This document shows positions 1 to 7,746 of a stretch of DNA of 64,000 nt, piece by piece (the stretch's first letter is position 1; each line of letters opens with the position of its first letter). The notes under the pieces were generated by a model. It saw only the letters and a list, made by a program, of their open reading frames with translations, was not told the origin of the DNA and made no database searches. The stretch lies in assembly GCF_003574835.2 (NCBI RefSeq), contig NZ_CP063196.1, forward strand, positions 4,774,001-4,838,000, in the 5' to 3' direction. Made by a program: the position numbers and the translations under genes. The DNA comes from Thermobifida halotolerans. Its GTDB lineage: Bacteria > Actinomycetota > Actinomycetes > Streptosporangiales > Streptosporangiaceae.

Positions 1-1
1 C

Positions 2-328
2 GACTTCGTCCTCATCGACTTCTGGGCGTCCTGGTGCGGGCCGTGCAAGATGTTCGCTCCCGTCTACGAGCGGGCCTCAGAGAAGCACGACGACCTGGTC
101 TTCGCCAAGGTCGACACCGAGGCCCAGCAGGAACTGGCGGCCAGCTTCAACATCCAGTCGATCCCGACACTGATGATCGTGCGCGACCGCACCGTCCTGT
201 ACGCCCAGCCCGGCGCCCTGCCCGAGACCGCGCTGGAGGACCTGATCCAGCAGGCCCGCGACCTCGACATGGACGAGGTCCGCAAGCAGATCGCCCAGCA
301 GCAGGGGGACGGCTCCGCACAGGAGTGA
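2..328 (+). CDS. Thioredoxin, 3' part (start lies before the window)
   Basis: Reading from base 2, the visible protein starts DFVLIDFWASWCGPCKM, so the redox-active WCGPCK motif is only about 10 residues into the fragment and roughly the first 15-25 residues are missing. A cis-proline motif (SIPTL) follows at the usual distance, and the C-terminus has the last helix of the fold and a short charged tail (QQGDGSAQE). Thioredoxins reduce cytosolic protein disulfides using electrons from thioredoxin reductase. No reductase gene is visible in the window. The gene is convergent with the methyltransferase gene and ends just before a strong hairpin. The family call is secure; which thioredoxin paralogue this is cannot be told. 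Confidence 0.95.
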   Translation, partial: DFVLIDFWASWCGPCKMFAPVYERASEKHDDLVFAKVDTEAQQELAASFNIQSIPTLMIVRDRTVLYAQPGALPETALEDLIQQARDLDMDEVRKQIAQQQGDGSAQE

Positions 329-338
329 ACACCGTCTC

Positions 339-376
339 CGCGGTGGGCCGTGCCCCGTCCGGCGCGGCCCACCGCG
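339..376. terminator. Bidirectional hairpin terminator between convergent genes
   Basis: A perfect 12-bp inverted repeat (CGCGGTGGGCCG at 339-350, complement at 365-376) with a 14-nt loop lies between the stop codons of the thioredoxin gene and the convergent methyltransferase gene. There is no T-tract, which is common for actinobacterial terminators. Confidence 0.75.
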
Positions 377-380
377 TGTG

Positions 381-1070
381 TCAGCCCTCCCGGTCCGGGC
401 GGACCAGGTACACCACGTCCGGATCACCCCGGCGCACCGGGACCCTGACCTCCTCGACCGCGCCGAACCGGCGTTCCAGCAGTGCCGCGAAGTCCGGCGC
501 GGGCATCGCGCTCCAGAACGCCACCACTCCGCGGGGAGCGGTGATCCGCGCCAACCGGTCCAACCCGGGCGGCCCGTACAACCGCTCGTTGCCCTCGACC
601 ACGGTCCAGTCGGGGCCGTTGTCGATGTCCAGGCACACCGCGTCGAAGACCTCCTCCGCGGTGTCCAGCCACTCGACCAGGTCGGCGCAGGTGATCCGGC
701 ATCGCGGATCGTCGGTCGGGCGCCCGGCGACCTCTCCCAGGGGACCGGAGTGCCAGGCGATGACCCGCGGCTCCACCTCGACCACCCGCACCAGAGCCAC
801 CTCGGACCGGGCCAGCGCCTCGGCGGCGGAGAACCCCACACCGAGCCCGCCGACCAGCACCCGAAGGTCGGTGCGCCCGCCGGGCAGGGCACGCAGGCAG
901 GCGCGGACCATCTCGCGTTCGGACCGGCCGTCACGGGTGTCCATGAGGAACACCCCGTTGCTGATGATCTCGTAGTCGGCGCCGACCCGCCGCAGCACCA
1001 GTTCTCCACCGCTCACCCCCCGGGCGCGGTCGACAACCACCGGCTCGGTCGGTTCGGCGGGAAACGGCAT
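381..1070 (-). CDS. Spermidine-synthase-like SAM methyltransferase-fold protein
   Basis: This 229-aa protein has the Rossmann methyltransferase fold of the spermidine synthase family. The glycine-rich SAM loop appears as LVGGLGVGFSA, an acidic residue follows in VVEVEPRV, and the motif DAVCLDIDNGPDW is in the place of the catalytic Asp region. It lacks the N-terminal beta-strand domain of true polyamine synthases and the tetramer-forming region, so polyamine synthesis is not implied. Such short proteins are common in actinobacteria and mostly uncharacterised. It starts 25 bp after hisG and probably lies in the same transcript. The ATG is preceded closely by AGTAGGA. The fold is secure; the substrate is unknown. 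Confidence 0.75.
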   Translation of the reverse strand: MPFPAEPTEPVVVDRARGVSGGELVLRRVGADYEIISNGVFLMDTRDGRSEREMVRACLRALPGGRTDLRVLVGGLGVGFSAAEALARSEVALVRVVEVEPRVIAWHSGPLGEVAGRPTDDPRCRITCADLVEWLDTAEEVFDAVCLDIDNGPDWTVVEGNERLYGPPGLDRLARITAPRGVVAFWSAMPAPDFAALLERRFGAVEEVRVPVRRGDPDVVYLVRPDREG

Positions 1071-1095
1071 TCCTACTGCGGACCTCCCCGGCCGC

Positions 1096-1950
1096 CTACA
1101 GGCGGCAGGCGTAGATGTCGGTGACCAGGATGGCGCGCGCCCCGATCTCCCAGAGATCGTCCATGATCCGCTGGGCGTCCCGGCGCGGCACCATGGCGCG
1201 CACCGCGACCCAGCCCTCCCGGTGCAGCGGGGAGACCGTGGGTCCCTCCATACCGGGAGTGAGCGCGATGGCGTCGTCCAGGCGCTCGGCGTGCACGTCG
1301 TAGTCCATCATCACGTAGTCGCGGGCGACGAGCACGCCGCGCAGTCGCCGCAGCATCTGCTCGACCTTCGGGTCGTCCGGCTCCCCCCTGCGGCGGATGA
1401 CCACGGCCTCGGACTCCAGGATGGGGTCGCCGAACGTCTCCAGCCCGGCCTGGCGCAGGGTGGTACCGGTGGACACCACGTCGGCCACCGCGTCGGCCAC
1501 GCCCAGTTGGATCGAGCTCTCCACCGCGCCGTCCAGGTGGATGACCCGCGCCTCGATGCCGCGCTCGGCCAGGTAGGCGGCGAGCAGTCCCTCGTAGGAC
1601 GTGGCGATGCGCTTCCCCGCGAGGTCCTCGACCTTCATCGAGGAGCCGTTGCGCGCGGCGAAGCGGAACGTGGAGTTGCCGAAGCCCAGCGGCAGCAGTT
1701 CCTCGACCGGGGCGCCCGAGTCGAGCAGCATGTCGCGGCCGGTGATGCCGACGTTGAGGATGCCCTCGCCGACGTAGACGGCGATGTCCTTGGGGCGCAG
1801 GAAGAAGAACTCGGTCCCGTTGTCGGGATCGAGCATGACCAGGTCGCGCGAGTCCTTGCGCTGACGGTATCCGGCCTCGCTCAGCATGGCGACGGCCGGT
1901 TCGGAGAGCTGGCCCTTGTTGGGCACGGCGATGCGGAGCAGGTCGTTCAT
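1096..1950 (-). CDS. hisG: ATP phosphoribosyltransferase (long form)
   Basis: HisG condenses ATP with PRPP, the first step of histidine biosynthesis. At 284 aa this is the long form, with the C-terminal ACT-like regulatory domain that binds histidine (after about residue 205, including the run PTVSPLHREGWVAV), so no separate HisZ is needed. The N-terminus MNDLLRIAVPNKGQLSEPA is typical, and DAVADVVSTGTTLRQAGL is the conserved PRPP-binding region. The ATG has a good ribosome site (GAGGAAG). It lies 81 bp downstream of hisE, the usual hisE-hisG pair of actinobacteria separated from the main his operon. Confidence 0.98.
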   Translation of the reverse strand: MNDLLRIAVPNKGQLSEPAVAMLSEAGYRQRKDSRDLVMLDPDNGTEFFFLRPKDIAVYVGEGILNVGITGRDMLLDSGAPVEELLPLGFGNSTFRFAARNGSSMKVEDLAGKRIATSYEGLLAAYLAERGIEARVIHLDGAVESSIQLGVADAVADVVSTGTTLRQAGLETFGDPILESEAVVIRRRGEPDDPKVEQMLRRLRGVLVARDYVMMDYDVHAERLDDAIALTPGMEGPTVSPLHREGWVAVRAMVPRRDAQRIMDDLWEIGARAILVTDIYACRL

Positions 1951-2031
1951 GAGGTGCTTCCTCGACTCACGGGTTCAGGTTCTGGACGTCGGGACAGGGC
2001 CGGTCTCGGGGACGGGAGGTGCGAGACCGAC

Positions 2032-2295
2032 CTACAGATGCCGGTAGACGTCCTCCAGACGCAGGCCACGCGCCAGCATCAGGACCTGGAGGTGGTAGAG
2101 GAGTTGGGAGATCTCTTCGGCGGTCTGTTCGTCGCTCTGGTACTCGGCGGCCATCCAGACCTCGGCCGCCTCCTCGACGACCTTCTTGCCGATCGCGTGC
2201 ACACCGGCGTCCAGTTGGGCGACCGTGCCCGACCCCGCGGGCCGGGTCCGTGCCTTCTCGGACAGCTCGGCGAACAGCTCTTCGAAGGTCTTCAT
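2032..2295 (-). CDS. hisE: Phosphoribosyl-ATP pyrophosphohydrolase
   Basis: This 87-aa all-alpha MazG-fold enzyme hydrolyses PR-ATP to PR-AMP, the second step of histidine synthesis. The characteristic [15 protein letters not shown] helix carries the metal-binding Glu cluster, and the protein ends with the usual DVYRHL. The stand-alone form, not fused to HisI, is the actinobacterial arrangement. The ATG start has GAGGAAAGA upstream. It is the promoter-proximal gene of the hisE-hisG transcript. Confidence 0.97.
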   Translation of the reverse strand: MKTFEELFAELSEKARTRPAGSGTVAQLDAGVHAIGKKVVEEAAEVWMAAEYQSDEQTAEEISQLLYHLQVLMLARGLRLEDVYRHL

Positions 2296-2416
2296 GATCT
2301 CTTTCCTCGACGGCGTGCCTTCCTAGGGTAGGCGCAGCCGACTCCGGAGCGGGAATCGGAGGAGGCGAAGCCGCGGTGAACAGTTGCGCGGACCGCTCGG
2401 CGCGGGCGGGGAGCGG

Positions 2417-3244
2417 TCAGGGGGAGACGCGTCTGGCCACCGCGTTGAACAGCCCGGACGGGAGGGCGTGCAGCAGGGCGCTGGCCGCCCGGTACTGGAG
2501 GCCGGGCACCACCCGGACGCGGCCCGCGGCCCAGCCGCGCAACGAGTCGGCGACCACGCGCTCCTTGGGGACGAACGCGATGTCGGGCAGTCCCATCTCC
2601 TGAACGTAGCGGGTCATGTCGGTGCGCACGTAGCCGGGGAGCACGGCGGACACCCGCACGCCGTGTCCGGCCGTCTCGACCGCCAGCGTGTCGGTGAAGG
2701 ACAGCACGTAGGCCTTGGAGGCGGCGTAGACCGCGCCTCCCGGGGAGGACGGGAGCAGTCCGGCCACGGAGGCGACGTTGATCACCCCGATCGGTCGGGG
2801 GCGTCCGGAGCCGCGGAGCCGTTCCGCGCGTCCGATCTGCACCGGCAGCACGGCACGCGCCAGTCGGGTGAGCGCGCGGATGTTCAGCGCGAGGGTGCTG
2901 TCGACCGTCTCGGTCGGCTGCGTGGCGAACTCACCGCCGTGCCCCCGGCCCGCGTTGTTGACCAGCAGGTCGATCGGGGCGTCCGCGGCGTCGCCGGTCG
3001 CGCGCAGCCGTTCCTCGACCGCGGACAGGTCCGCGTCCCGGGTGAGGTCGGCGGGCAGGGGCCGCACCCCGACCCCGTAGCGGTCGGCCAGGTCGTCGGC
3101 GAGGGCGGCGAGCCGGTCGGCGCTGCGGGCGACCAGTACGAGGGAGTAGCCGCGTTCGGCCAACTGCCGGGCGTACTCCGCACCGATCCCGGTCGAGGCT
3201 CCGGTGACCAGCGCGGTACGGGGATGGGCGTGGCGATCGCTCAT
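2417..3244 (-). CDS. Short-chain dehydrogenase/reductase
   Basis: A classical SDR with the cofactor loop TGASTGIG near the N-terminus, the NNAG motif in the middle and the catalytic YAASK motif (Tyr and Lys) preceded by a Ser-containing strand (INVASVAGLLPSS). It should oxidise or reduce an alcohol/carbonyl substrate with NAD(P). The C-terminal part (YVRTDMTRYVQEM, then a basic tail) resembles the DltE/YqjQ-like branch of membrane-proximal SDRs, but the substrate cannot be named. ATG at 3244 or the in-frame GTG at 3250 could start it, and neither has a strong ribosome site. It is monocistronic as far as visible. Confidence 0.9.
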   Translation of the reverse strand: MSDRHAHPRTALVTGASTGIGAEYARQLAERGYSLVLVARSADRLAALADDLADRYGVGVRPLPADLTRDADLSAVEERLRATGDAADAPIDLLVNNAGRGHGGEFATQPTETVDSTLALNIRALTRLARAVLPVQIGRAERLRGSGRPRPIGVINVASVAGLLPSSPGGAVYAASKAYVLSFTDTLAVETAGHGVRVSAVLPGYVRTDMTRYVQEMGLPDIAFVPKERVVADSLRGWAAGRVRVVPGLQYRAASALLHALPSGLFNAVARRVSP

Positions 3245-3360
3245 GGTCACGCATGGTATCGCCGCCGTGCGCCGGATGCGGAGCGGGTGACCGGTGGCCC
3301 GAAGCGGTCACCGGGCCCCGGTGACCGGCCGGCGGTCCCGGCAGGCGCCTTCCGGGCGGT

Positions 3361-3804
3361 TCATCCCCCGGCGGCCGTGGCGGCCAGGCTGCGCCCGGCC
3401 GAGGGAAGAAGACACAGCCGCTTGGACATGTGGACCGTGGTCCGGCCGTTGGAGGCCACATCGAAGACGACCTCGTCCATGAGGGAGTGCATGAGGAAAA
3501 CACCCCGCCCCGACTCGGATTCCGGAGCGGGACGGGGCGGCGCGACCGCCGGAGTGAAATGACGGCCGGTATGCGTGATCCTCAACGTGCAGAAAGTCCG
3601 TTCGATGTGGACCGAAACCTGGTAGTCAGGTGCGGGTTCCCCGTGGTCGACGACGTTGGCGCACGCTTCGGAGGCCGCCGTCAGGATGTCGCGTCGGCAC
3701 TCGGGGCAGACACCGTGGACCCTGAGAGTACTTCCCAGGAAATTCCGCAGTACGGGGACGGTGTACGCCGCCCTGGGCAATGCGACCAGGAATCGCTCAT
3801 CCAT
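3361..3804 (-). CDS. Anti-sigma-type ATP-binding protein (HATPase_c_2)
   Basis: This 147-aa protein has the fold of SpoIIAB/RsbW serine kinases: an N-box (EACANVVDH) and a G2 box (ESGRGVFLMHSLMDEV). The G1 box is odd: where relatives have a DxGxGF motif, this one reads HTGRHF, so the adenine-contacting Asp and one glycine are replaced by His. Actinobacteria encode dozens of such proteins, usually acting in sigma-factor or signalling partner switching. No cognate sigma or anti-anti-sigma gene is adjacent; the sigma gene at 4.6 kb is an ECF type with a different class of anti-sigma factor. It lies about 100 bp downstream of purS on the same strand. Confidence 0.8.
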   Translation of the reverse strand: MDERFLVALPRAAYTVPVLRNFLGSTLRVHGVCPECRRDILTAASEACANVVDHGEPAPDYQVSVHIERTFCTLRITHTGRHFTPAVAPPRPAPESESGRGVFLMHSLMDEVVFDVASNGRTTVHMSKRLCLLPSAGRSLAATAAGG

Positions 3805-3904
3805 CCGAGTCAGCCCCCCAAACCCGTCGGCACGGTTAGAGACTTTCCCGGGGCTATTCCTGTGAAACCGCTTAATTTCGGACAGATTACGGCGTCCGCG
3901 TGGG

Positions 3905-4147
3905 CTACTCCACGCGCAGGGAGAAGTCCTCGATGACCGGGTTCGCGAGCAGGGTCTCGGCGAGTTTGCGGACCTCGCCGAGACGGGTCTCGTCGGCCTC
4001 GCCCTCGATCTCGACCTCGAAGCGCTTGCCCTGCCGGACCTGGGTCACCCCGGAGAAGCCGAGACGCCCGCAGGCGCCCAGGATGGCCTGCCCCTGCGGG
4101 TCCAGGATCTCGGGCTTGAGCATGACATCGACGATGACGCGGGCCAC
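3905..4147 (-). CDS. purS: FGAM synthase subunit PurS
   Basis: This 80-aa protein starts with VARVIVDVMLKPEILDPQG, the PurS signature, and ends with VIEDFSLRVE. PurS bridges PurL and PurQ and helps transfer ammonia to formylglycinamide ribonucleotide in purine synthesis. I chose the GTG at 4147 because GGAGG sits just upstream (CTGGAGGACCC) and because the homologous region starts there; an upstream in-frame ATG (4207) would add an unrelated proline-rich leader. Normally purQ and purL follow directly, but here the next gene on this strand is the anti-sigma-type ATPase, so purS stands alone. Confidence 0.93.
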   Translation of the reverse strand: MARVIVDVMLKPEILDPQGQAILGACGRLGFSGVTQVRQGKRFEVEIEGEADETRLGEVRKLAETLLANPVIEDFSLRVE

Positions 4148-4609
4148 GGGTCCTCCAGGTTGTGCCGCACAGGTGGTGGAAGCGCCGCGTTGTGCCCCCG
4201 CGGGCACGGTTCACGTGGGAGGGGATCCCTCCAGCGGGCGGACCGGCGGGTCCCGGTCGCGGCGGTTCGGCTCAGACAAACCAGAGCGTACGGCACTGTC
4301 AGCACGGGGGAAACCGGCGGCTCGGCGCGACGGCATGTGTGTGGCGCTCTGTCACGGGAAGCGGATCGGTAGCACCGGACGCGCGGACGTGGAGAGCGGA
4401 AAACCCGTGGATGCTGCGGCCGGTACCGACGGTGTGCGTCTCCCCCCACGGGAGAGGGCTTGAAGAATCCTTCTTACCGGATTCTTACCGCGGATACACC
4501 CGGAAAGGGGATTTCGTGACTTTAATCACCTGAAGTGCAGGCATCAAGGATCGGTCCGGAGCGCGTCTCAACAAGTGGCAGCATCCACGGTCGTCGTTAG
4601 GGGGAAATT
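4148..4609. promoter_or_regulatory. Divergent intergenic region between purS and the sigma gene
   Basis: About 460 bp without a convincing gene. Its sigma-gene-proximal part is AT-richer. It contains an 8-bp inverted repeat, AAGAATCC (4463-4470) and GGATTCTT (4479-4486), with an 8-nt loop, and a direct repeat of TTCTTACCG at 4471 and 4482. This is a candidate operator or promoter region for the sigma gene. I could not place a SigR-type GGGAAT-N18-GTT promoter with confidence. Confidence 0.4.
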
Positions 4610-5209
4610 TTGACGACCATTGAACTCGAACGCTCGGCGGACGCCACCGCCACCGCGGAGGTTCCCGACTTCACCGAGGCCGTCACGCCCTACGCGGACC
4701 AGCTCTACCCGGCGGCCCTGCGGATGACCAGGAACTCGGCCGACGCCGAGGACCTCGTCCAGGAGACCTTCGCCAAGGCGTTCGCCAACTTCCACCAGTT
4801 CCGCGCGGGAACCAACCTGCGCGCCTGGCTCTACCGGATTCTCACCAACACCTTCATCAACGGCTACCGCAAGAAGCAGCGGGAGCCCCGCCAGGAGACC
4901 ACCGACGAGATCAAGGACTGGCAGCTCGCCGCGGCCGACACGCACGCGTCCACCGGTTCGCGTTCGGCCGAGGCCGAGGTCCTCGACCGGCTTCCCGACT
5001 CCGCGGTGCGCACGGCGCTGGCCCGGCTGCCGGAGGAGTTCCGTCTGGTCGTGTACCTGATCGACGTCGAGGGCTTCTCCTACAAGGAGGTGGCCGAACG
5101 GATGGACACCCCTCTGGGCACCGTCATGTCGCGGCTGCACCGCGCCCGCAGGCAACTGCGCGTGCTTCTCGCGGACTACGCCAGGGAGCGCGGACTCCAC
5201 GCCGGCTGA
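4610..5209 (+). CDS. sigR: ECF RNA polymerase sigma factor, SigR/SigH-like
   Basis: This 199-aa ECF sigma factor strongly resembles Streptomyces SigR and mycobacterial SigH, the thiol-oxidative-stress sigma factors. Region 2 is [19 protein letters not shown] followed by [25 protein letters not shown]; region 4 is [29 protein letters not shown], ending in [12 protein letters not shown] start is used, with AGGGGGAAA upstream. In Streptomyces and Mycobacterium the zinc anti-sigma factor RsrA/RshA is encoded immediately downstream. Here 430 bp of apparently non-coding DNA and then bkdA follow, and no HxxxCxxC protein is visible in any frame. Subfamily assignment rests on remembered sequences and is quite sure; redox regulation is inferred. 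Confidence 0.88.
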   Translation: MTTIELERSADATATAEVPDFTEAVTPYADQLYPAALRMTRNSADAEDLVQETFAKAFANFHQFRAGTNLRAWLYRILTNTFINGYRKKQREPRQETTDEIKDWQLAAADTHASTGSRSAEAEVLDRLPDSAVRTALARLPEEFRLVVYLIDVEGFSYKEVAERMDTPLGTVMSRLHRARRQLRVLLADYARERGLHAG

Positions 5210-5641
5210 CCGGAGCCGTACCTCTCGGGGCGTGCGGCATCCGGTCCGCGACGCGCCACGCGCTCTCGCTCTCTCCTCACGGCACGGCCGCGGGCTCGCG
5301 TGAGCGGTGCTCCGCCACCCGACCGTTGCTCCTCGACAACCTGAGGTCCGCCATCCGGCGCGGCCGATCCGCGGAACCGGACAGATGCTAGGAAGACCGA
5401 ATTTTTATTCGGTTTCCCTTGTATTTGCTAGGAAGCCCTGGTATTTGGGGTTTTCTGCGTTCTGCGGGATCATGGCCCAGATCGACGCGAGGTGTCGCTT
5501 AGGGCTTGCGCCGCCCATAGTGATATCTGTCACGATGGCGGTAGGGCTACCCGATCACACCCGTTACCCCGGGCAGATCGGGCGGACAACAGGCCGACCA
5601 GCGGTACCCCGTCAGTCGGCCCCGAGACCGAGGAGCGACAG
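5210..5641 (+). promoter_or_regulatory. bkd promoter region with direct repeats and a hairpin
   Basis: A 430-bp gap with no supported gene. From 5386 on it is AT-rich for this genome. TGCTAGGAAG occurs twice, at 5386-5395 and 5426-5435, exactly 40 bp apart. Between them lies the inverted repeat ACCGAA (5396-5401) / TTCGGT (5408-5413) around a T-rich loop. This spacing suggests paired operator half-sites or a hairpin in the leader of the bkd operon. The sigma-gene terminator must also lie in this gap, but I see no strong hairpin apart from the one named. Confidence 0.4.
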
Positions 5642-6754
5642 GTGTCCGACAGCGCCGCGCACGAAGAGCAAGAACTCATCCAGCTCTTGACCCCTGATGG
5701 GGAGTCCGTCCCTCACCCCGACTATCCACTCGACCTGACAGCCGAAGAGGTACGCGGCCTGTACCGCGACCTCGTGCTGGTGCGGCGCCTCGACGCGGAG
5801 GCCGTCGCGCTGCAGCGACAGGGCGAACTCGGCCTGTGGGCCTCCCTGCTGGGCCAGGAAGCCGCGCAGATCGGCTCGGGCCGCGCCCTGCGGCGGCAGG
5901 ACGTGGTCTTCCCGTCCTACCGCGACCACGGTGTGGCCTGGTGCCGCGGACTGGGCTCCAAGGAGCTGCTGGGCCTGTTCCGAGGTGTCACCAACGGCGG
6001 CTGGGATCCGGCCGAGTACAACTTCTACCTCTACACGATCGTCATCGGCAGCCAGACGCTGCACGCCACCGGTTACGCGATGGGCGTCCAGCGGGACGGC
6101 GCGCTCGGCGAGGACGGCATCGCCGTCATCACCTACTTCGGCGACGGCGCCACCAGCCAGGGCGACACCAACGAGGCGTTCAACTACGCCGCGGTCAACA
6201 ACGCGCCGATCGTCTTCTTCTGCCAGAACAACCAGTGGGCCATCTCCGAGCCCTCGGAACGCCAGTCGCGGGCGCCGATCTACCAGCGGGCCGCCGGATT
6301 CGGCTTCCCGGGGCTGCGCGTGGACGGCAACGACGTGTTCGCCTGCCTGGCGGTCACCCGCGAGGCGCTGCGCCACGCCCGCGAGGGGCAGGGGCCCACG
6401 CTGATCGAGGCGTTCACCTACCGCATGGGCGCGCACACCACCTCCGACGACCCCACCCGCTACCGGCTCTCGGCGGAGGCCGAGGAGTGGCAGCGCAAGG
6501 ACCCGATCAGCCGGGTGCGGGCCTACCTGGTCCGTGAGGGCATGGCCGACGACGGGTTCTTCGCCGCGGTCGACGCCGAAGCCGAGGAACTGGGGGCGCG
6601 GGTACGCACCGACTGCCGGGCGCTGCCCGATCCCGCACCCCTGGACATCTTCCGCGAGGTCTACGCGGAGCCCCACAGCCACCTGGACCGGCAGCGAGCC
6701 GAGTTCGCGGACTACCTGGCCTCCTTCGAGGGCGCGGAAGGAGCGGCCCGATGA
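5642..6754 (+). CDS. bkdA: Branched-chain 2-oxoacid dehydrogenase E1 alpha subunit
   Basis: A 370-aa ThDP-dependent E1 alpha subunit that decarboxylates 2-oxoacids and passes the acyl group to lipoyl-E2. The ThDP/Mg motif is present: FGDGATSQGD, then the closing NN in CQNNQWAIS. The phosphorylation-loop region is YRMGAHTTSDDPTRYR. The N-terminal stretch ELIQLLTPDGESV and the FPSYRDHGVAWCRG region match actinomycete BkdA rather than the alpha2 AceE-type pyruvate dehydrogenase. The GTG at 5642 follows GAGGAGCGACAG; a longer in-frame start would add a leader of no recognisable fold. It overlaps bkdB by 4 bp. BCKDH supplies branched starter units for iso/anteiso fatty acids; pyruvate as an extra substrate cannot be excluded. 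Confidence 0.9.
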   Translation: MSDSAAHEEQELIQLLTPDGESVPHPDYPLDLTAEEVRGLYRDLVLVRRLDAEAVALQRQGELGLWASLLGQEAAQIGSGRALRRQDVVFPSYRDHGVAWCRGLGSKELLGLFRGVTNGGWDPAEYNFYLYTIVIGSQTLHATGYAMGVQRDGALGEDGIAVITYFGDGATSQGDTNEAFNYAAVNNAPIVFFCQNNQWAISEPSERQSRAPIYQRAAGFGFPGLRVDGNDVFACLAVTREALRHAREGQGPTLIEAFTYRMGAHTTSDDPTRYRLSAEAEEWQRKDPISRVRAYLVREGMADDGFFAAVDAEAEELGARVRTDCRALPDPAPLDIFREVYAEPHSHLDRQRAEFADYLASFEGAEGAAR

Positions 6755-7734
6755 GCGGAACCGAACTCACCCTGGGCAGGGCGATCAACGCGGGACTGCG
6801 CCGTGCCATGGAGAACGACCCCAAGGTCCTGATGATGGGCGAGGACATCGGCAAGCTCGGCGGGGTCTTCCGGATCACCGACGGCCTGTACAAGGACTTC
6901 GGAGCGGACCGGGTGATCGACACCCCGCTGGCCGAGTCCGGCATCATCGGCACCGCGATCGGACTGGCGATGCGCGGCTACCGCCCGGTCTGCGAGATCC
7001 AGTTCGACGGGTTCTTCTTCCCGGCCGCCAACCAGACGTTCACCCAGCTCGCCAAGTTCCGGGCGAGGTCCGGGGGACAGTTGCGGATGCCCGTCGTCAT
7101 CCGCATCCCCTACGGCGGAGGCATCGGCGCGGTCGAGCACCACAGCGAGTCGCCCGAGGCCTACTTCACACACACCGCGGGGCTCCGGACGGTCACCGTC
7201 GCCAACCCCGAGGACGCCTACTGGATGATCCAGCAGGCCGTCGCCTGCGACGACCCGGTGGTCTTCCTCGAACCCAAACGCCGCTACTGGGACAAGGCAC
7301 AGGTGCGCACCGAGGGCACGCCCGAGACGGCCACCCCGATGGGCGCGGCCCGCGTGGCCCGCTCCGGCACCGACATCACCCTGGTGGCCTACGGGCCGAT
7401 GGTCAAGATCGCGCTCCAGGCGGCCGAGGCCGACACCGAGCGCTCCATCGAGGTCGTCGACCTGCGCTCACTCTCCCCGGTGGACTACGACACCGTCTTC
7501 GAGTCGGTCCGCCGCACCGGACGCCTCGTCGTCGCGCACGAGGCCCCGGTCAGCAGCGGACTGGGGGCGGAGATCGCCGCCCGGGTCACCGAGTCCTGCT
7601 TCTACCACCTGGAGGCCCCGGTCGTCCGGGTCGGCGGGTTCGACACCCCGTACCCGCCGTCGCGGCTGGAGGAGCACTACCTGCCGGACCTGGACCGGGT
7701 CCTGGACGGTGTCGACCGCGCGTTCGCGTTCTGA
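6751..7734 (+). CDS. bkdB: Branched-chain 2-oxoacid dehydrogenase E1 beta subunit
   Basis: A 327-aa transketolase-type beta subunit that completes the E1 active site. Typical motifs are MGEDIGKLGGVFRIT, DTPLAESGIIGTAIGLAMRG (ThDP-activating Glu region) and RIPYGGGIGAVEHHSES (active-site His). The C-terminal half has the transketolase C domain (DLRSLSPVDYDTV, VAHEAPVSSGLGAEIAARV). The start overlaps the bkdA stop (ATGA), indicating translational coupling, and bkdC begins 12 bp after its stop. Confidence 0.95.
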   Translation: MSGTELTLGRAINAGLRRAMENDPKVLMMGEDIGKLGGVFRITDGLYKDFGADRVIDTPLAESGIIGTAIGLAMRGYRPVCEIQFDGFFFPAANQTFTQLAKFRARSGGQLRMPVVIRIPYGGGIGAVEHHSESPEAYFTHTAGLRTVTVANPEDAYWMIQQAVACDDPVVFLEPKRRYWDKAQVRTEGTPETATPMGAARVARSGTDITLVAYGPMVKIALQAAEADTERSIEVVDLRSLSPVDYDTVFESVRRTGRLVVAHEAPVSSGLGAEIAARVTESCFYHLEAPVVRVGGFDTPYPPSRLEEHYLPDLDRVLDGVDRAFAF

Positions 7735-7746
7735 GGGAGCTGGGGC

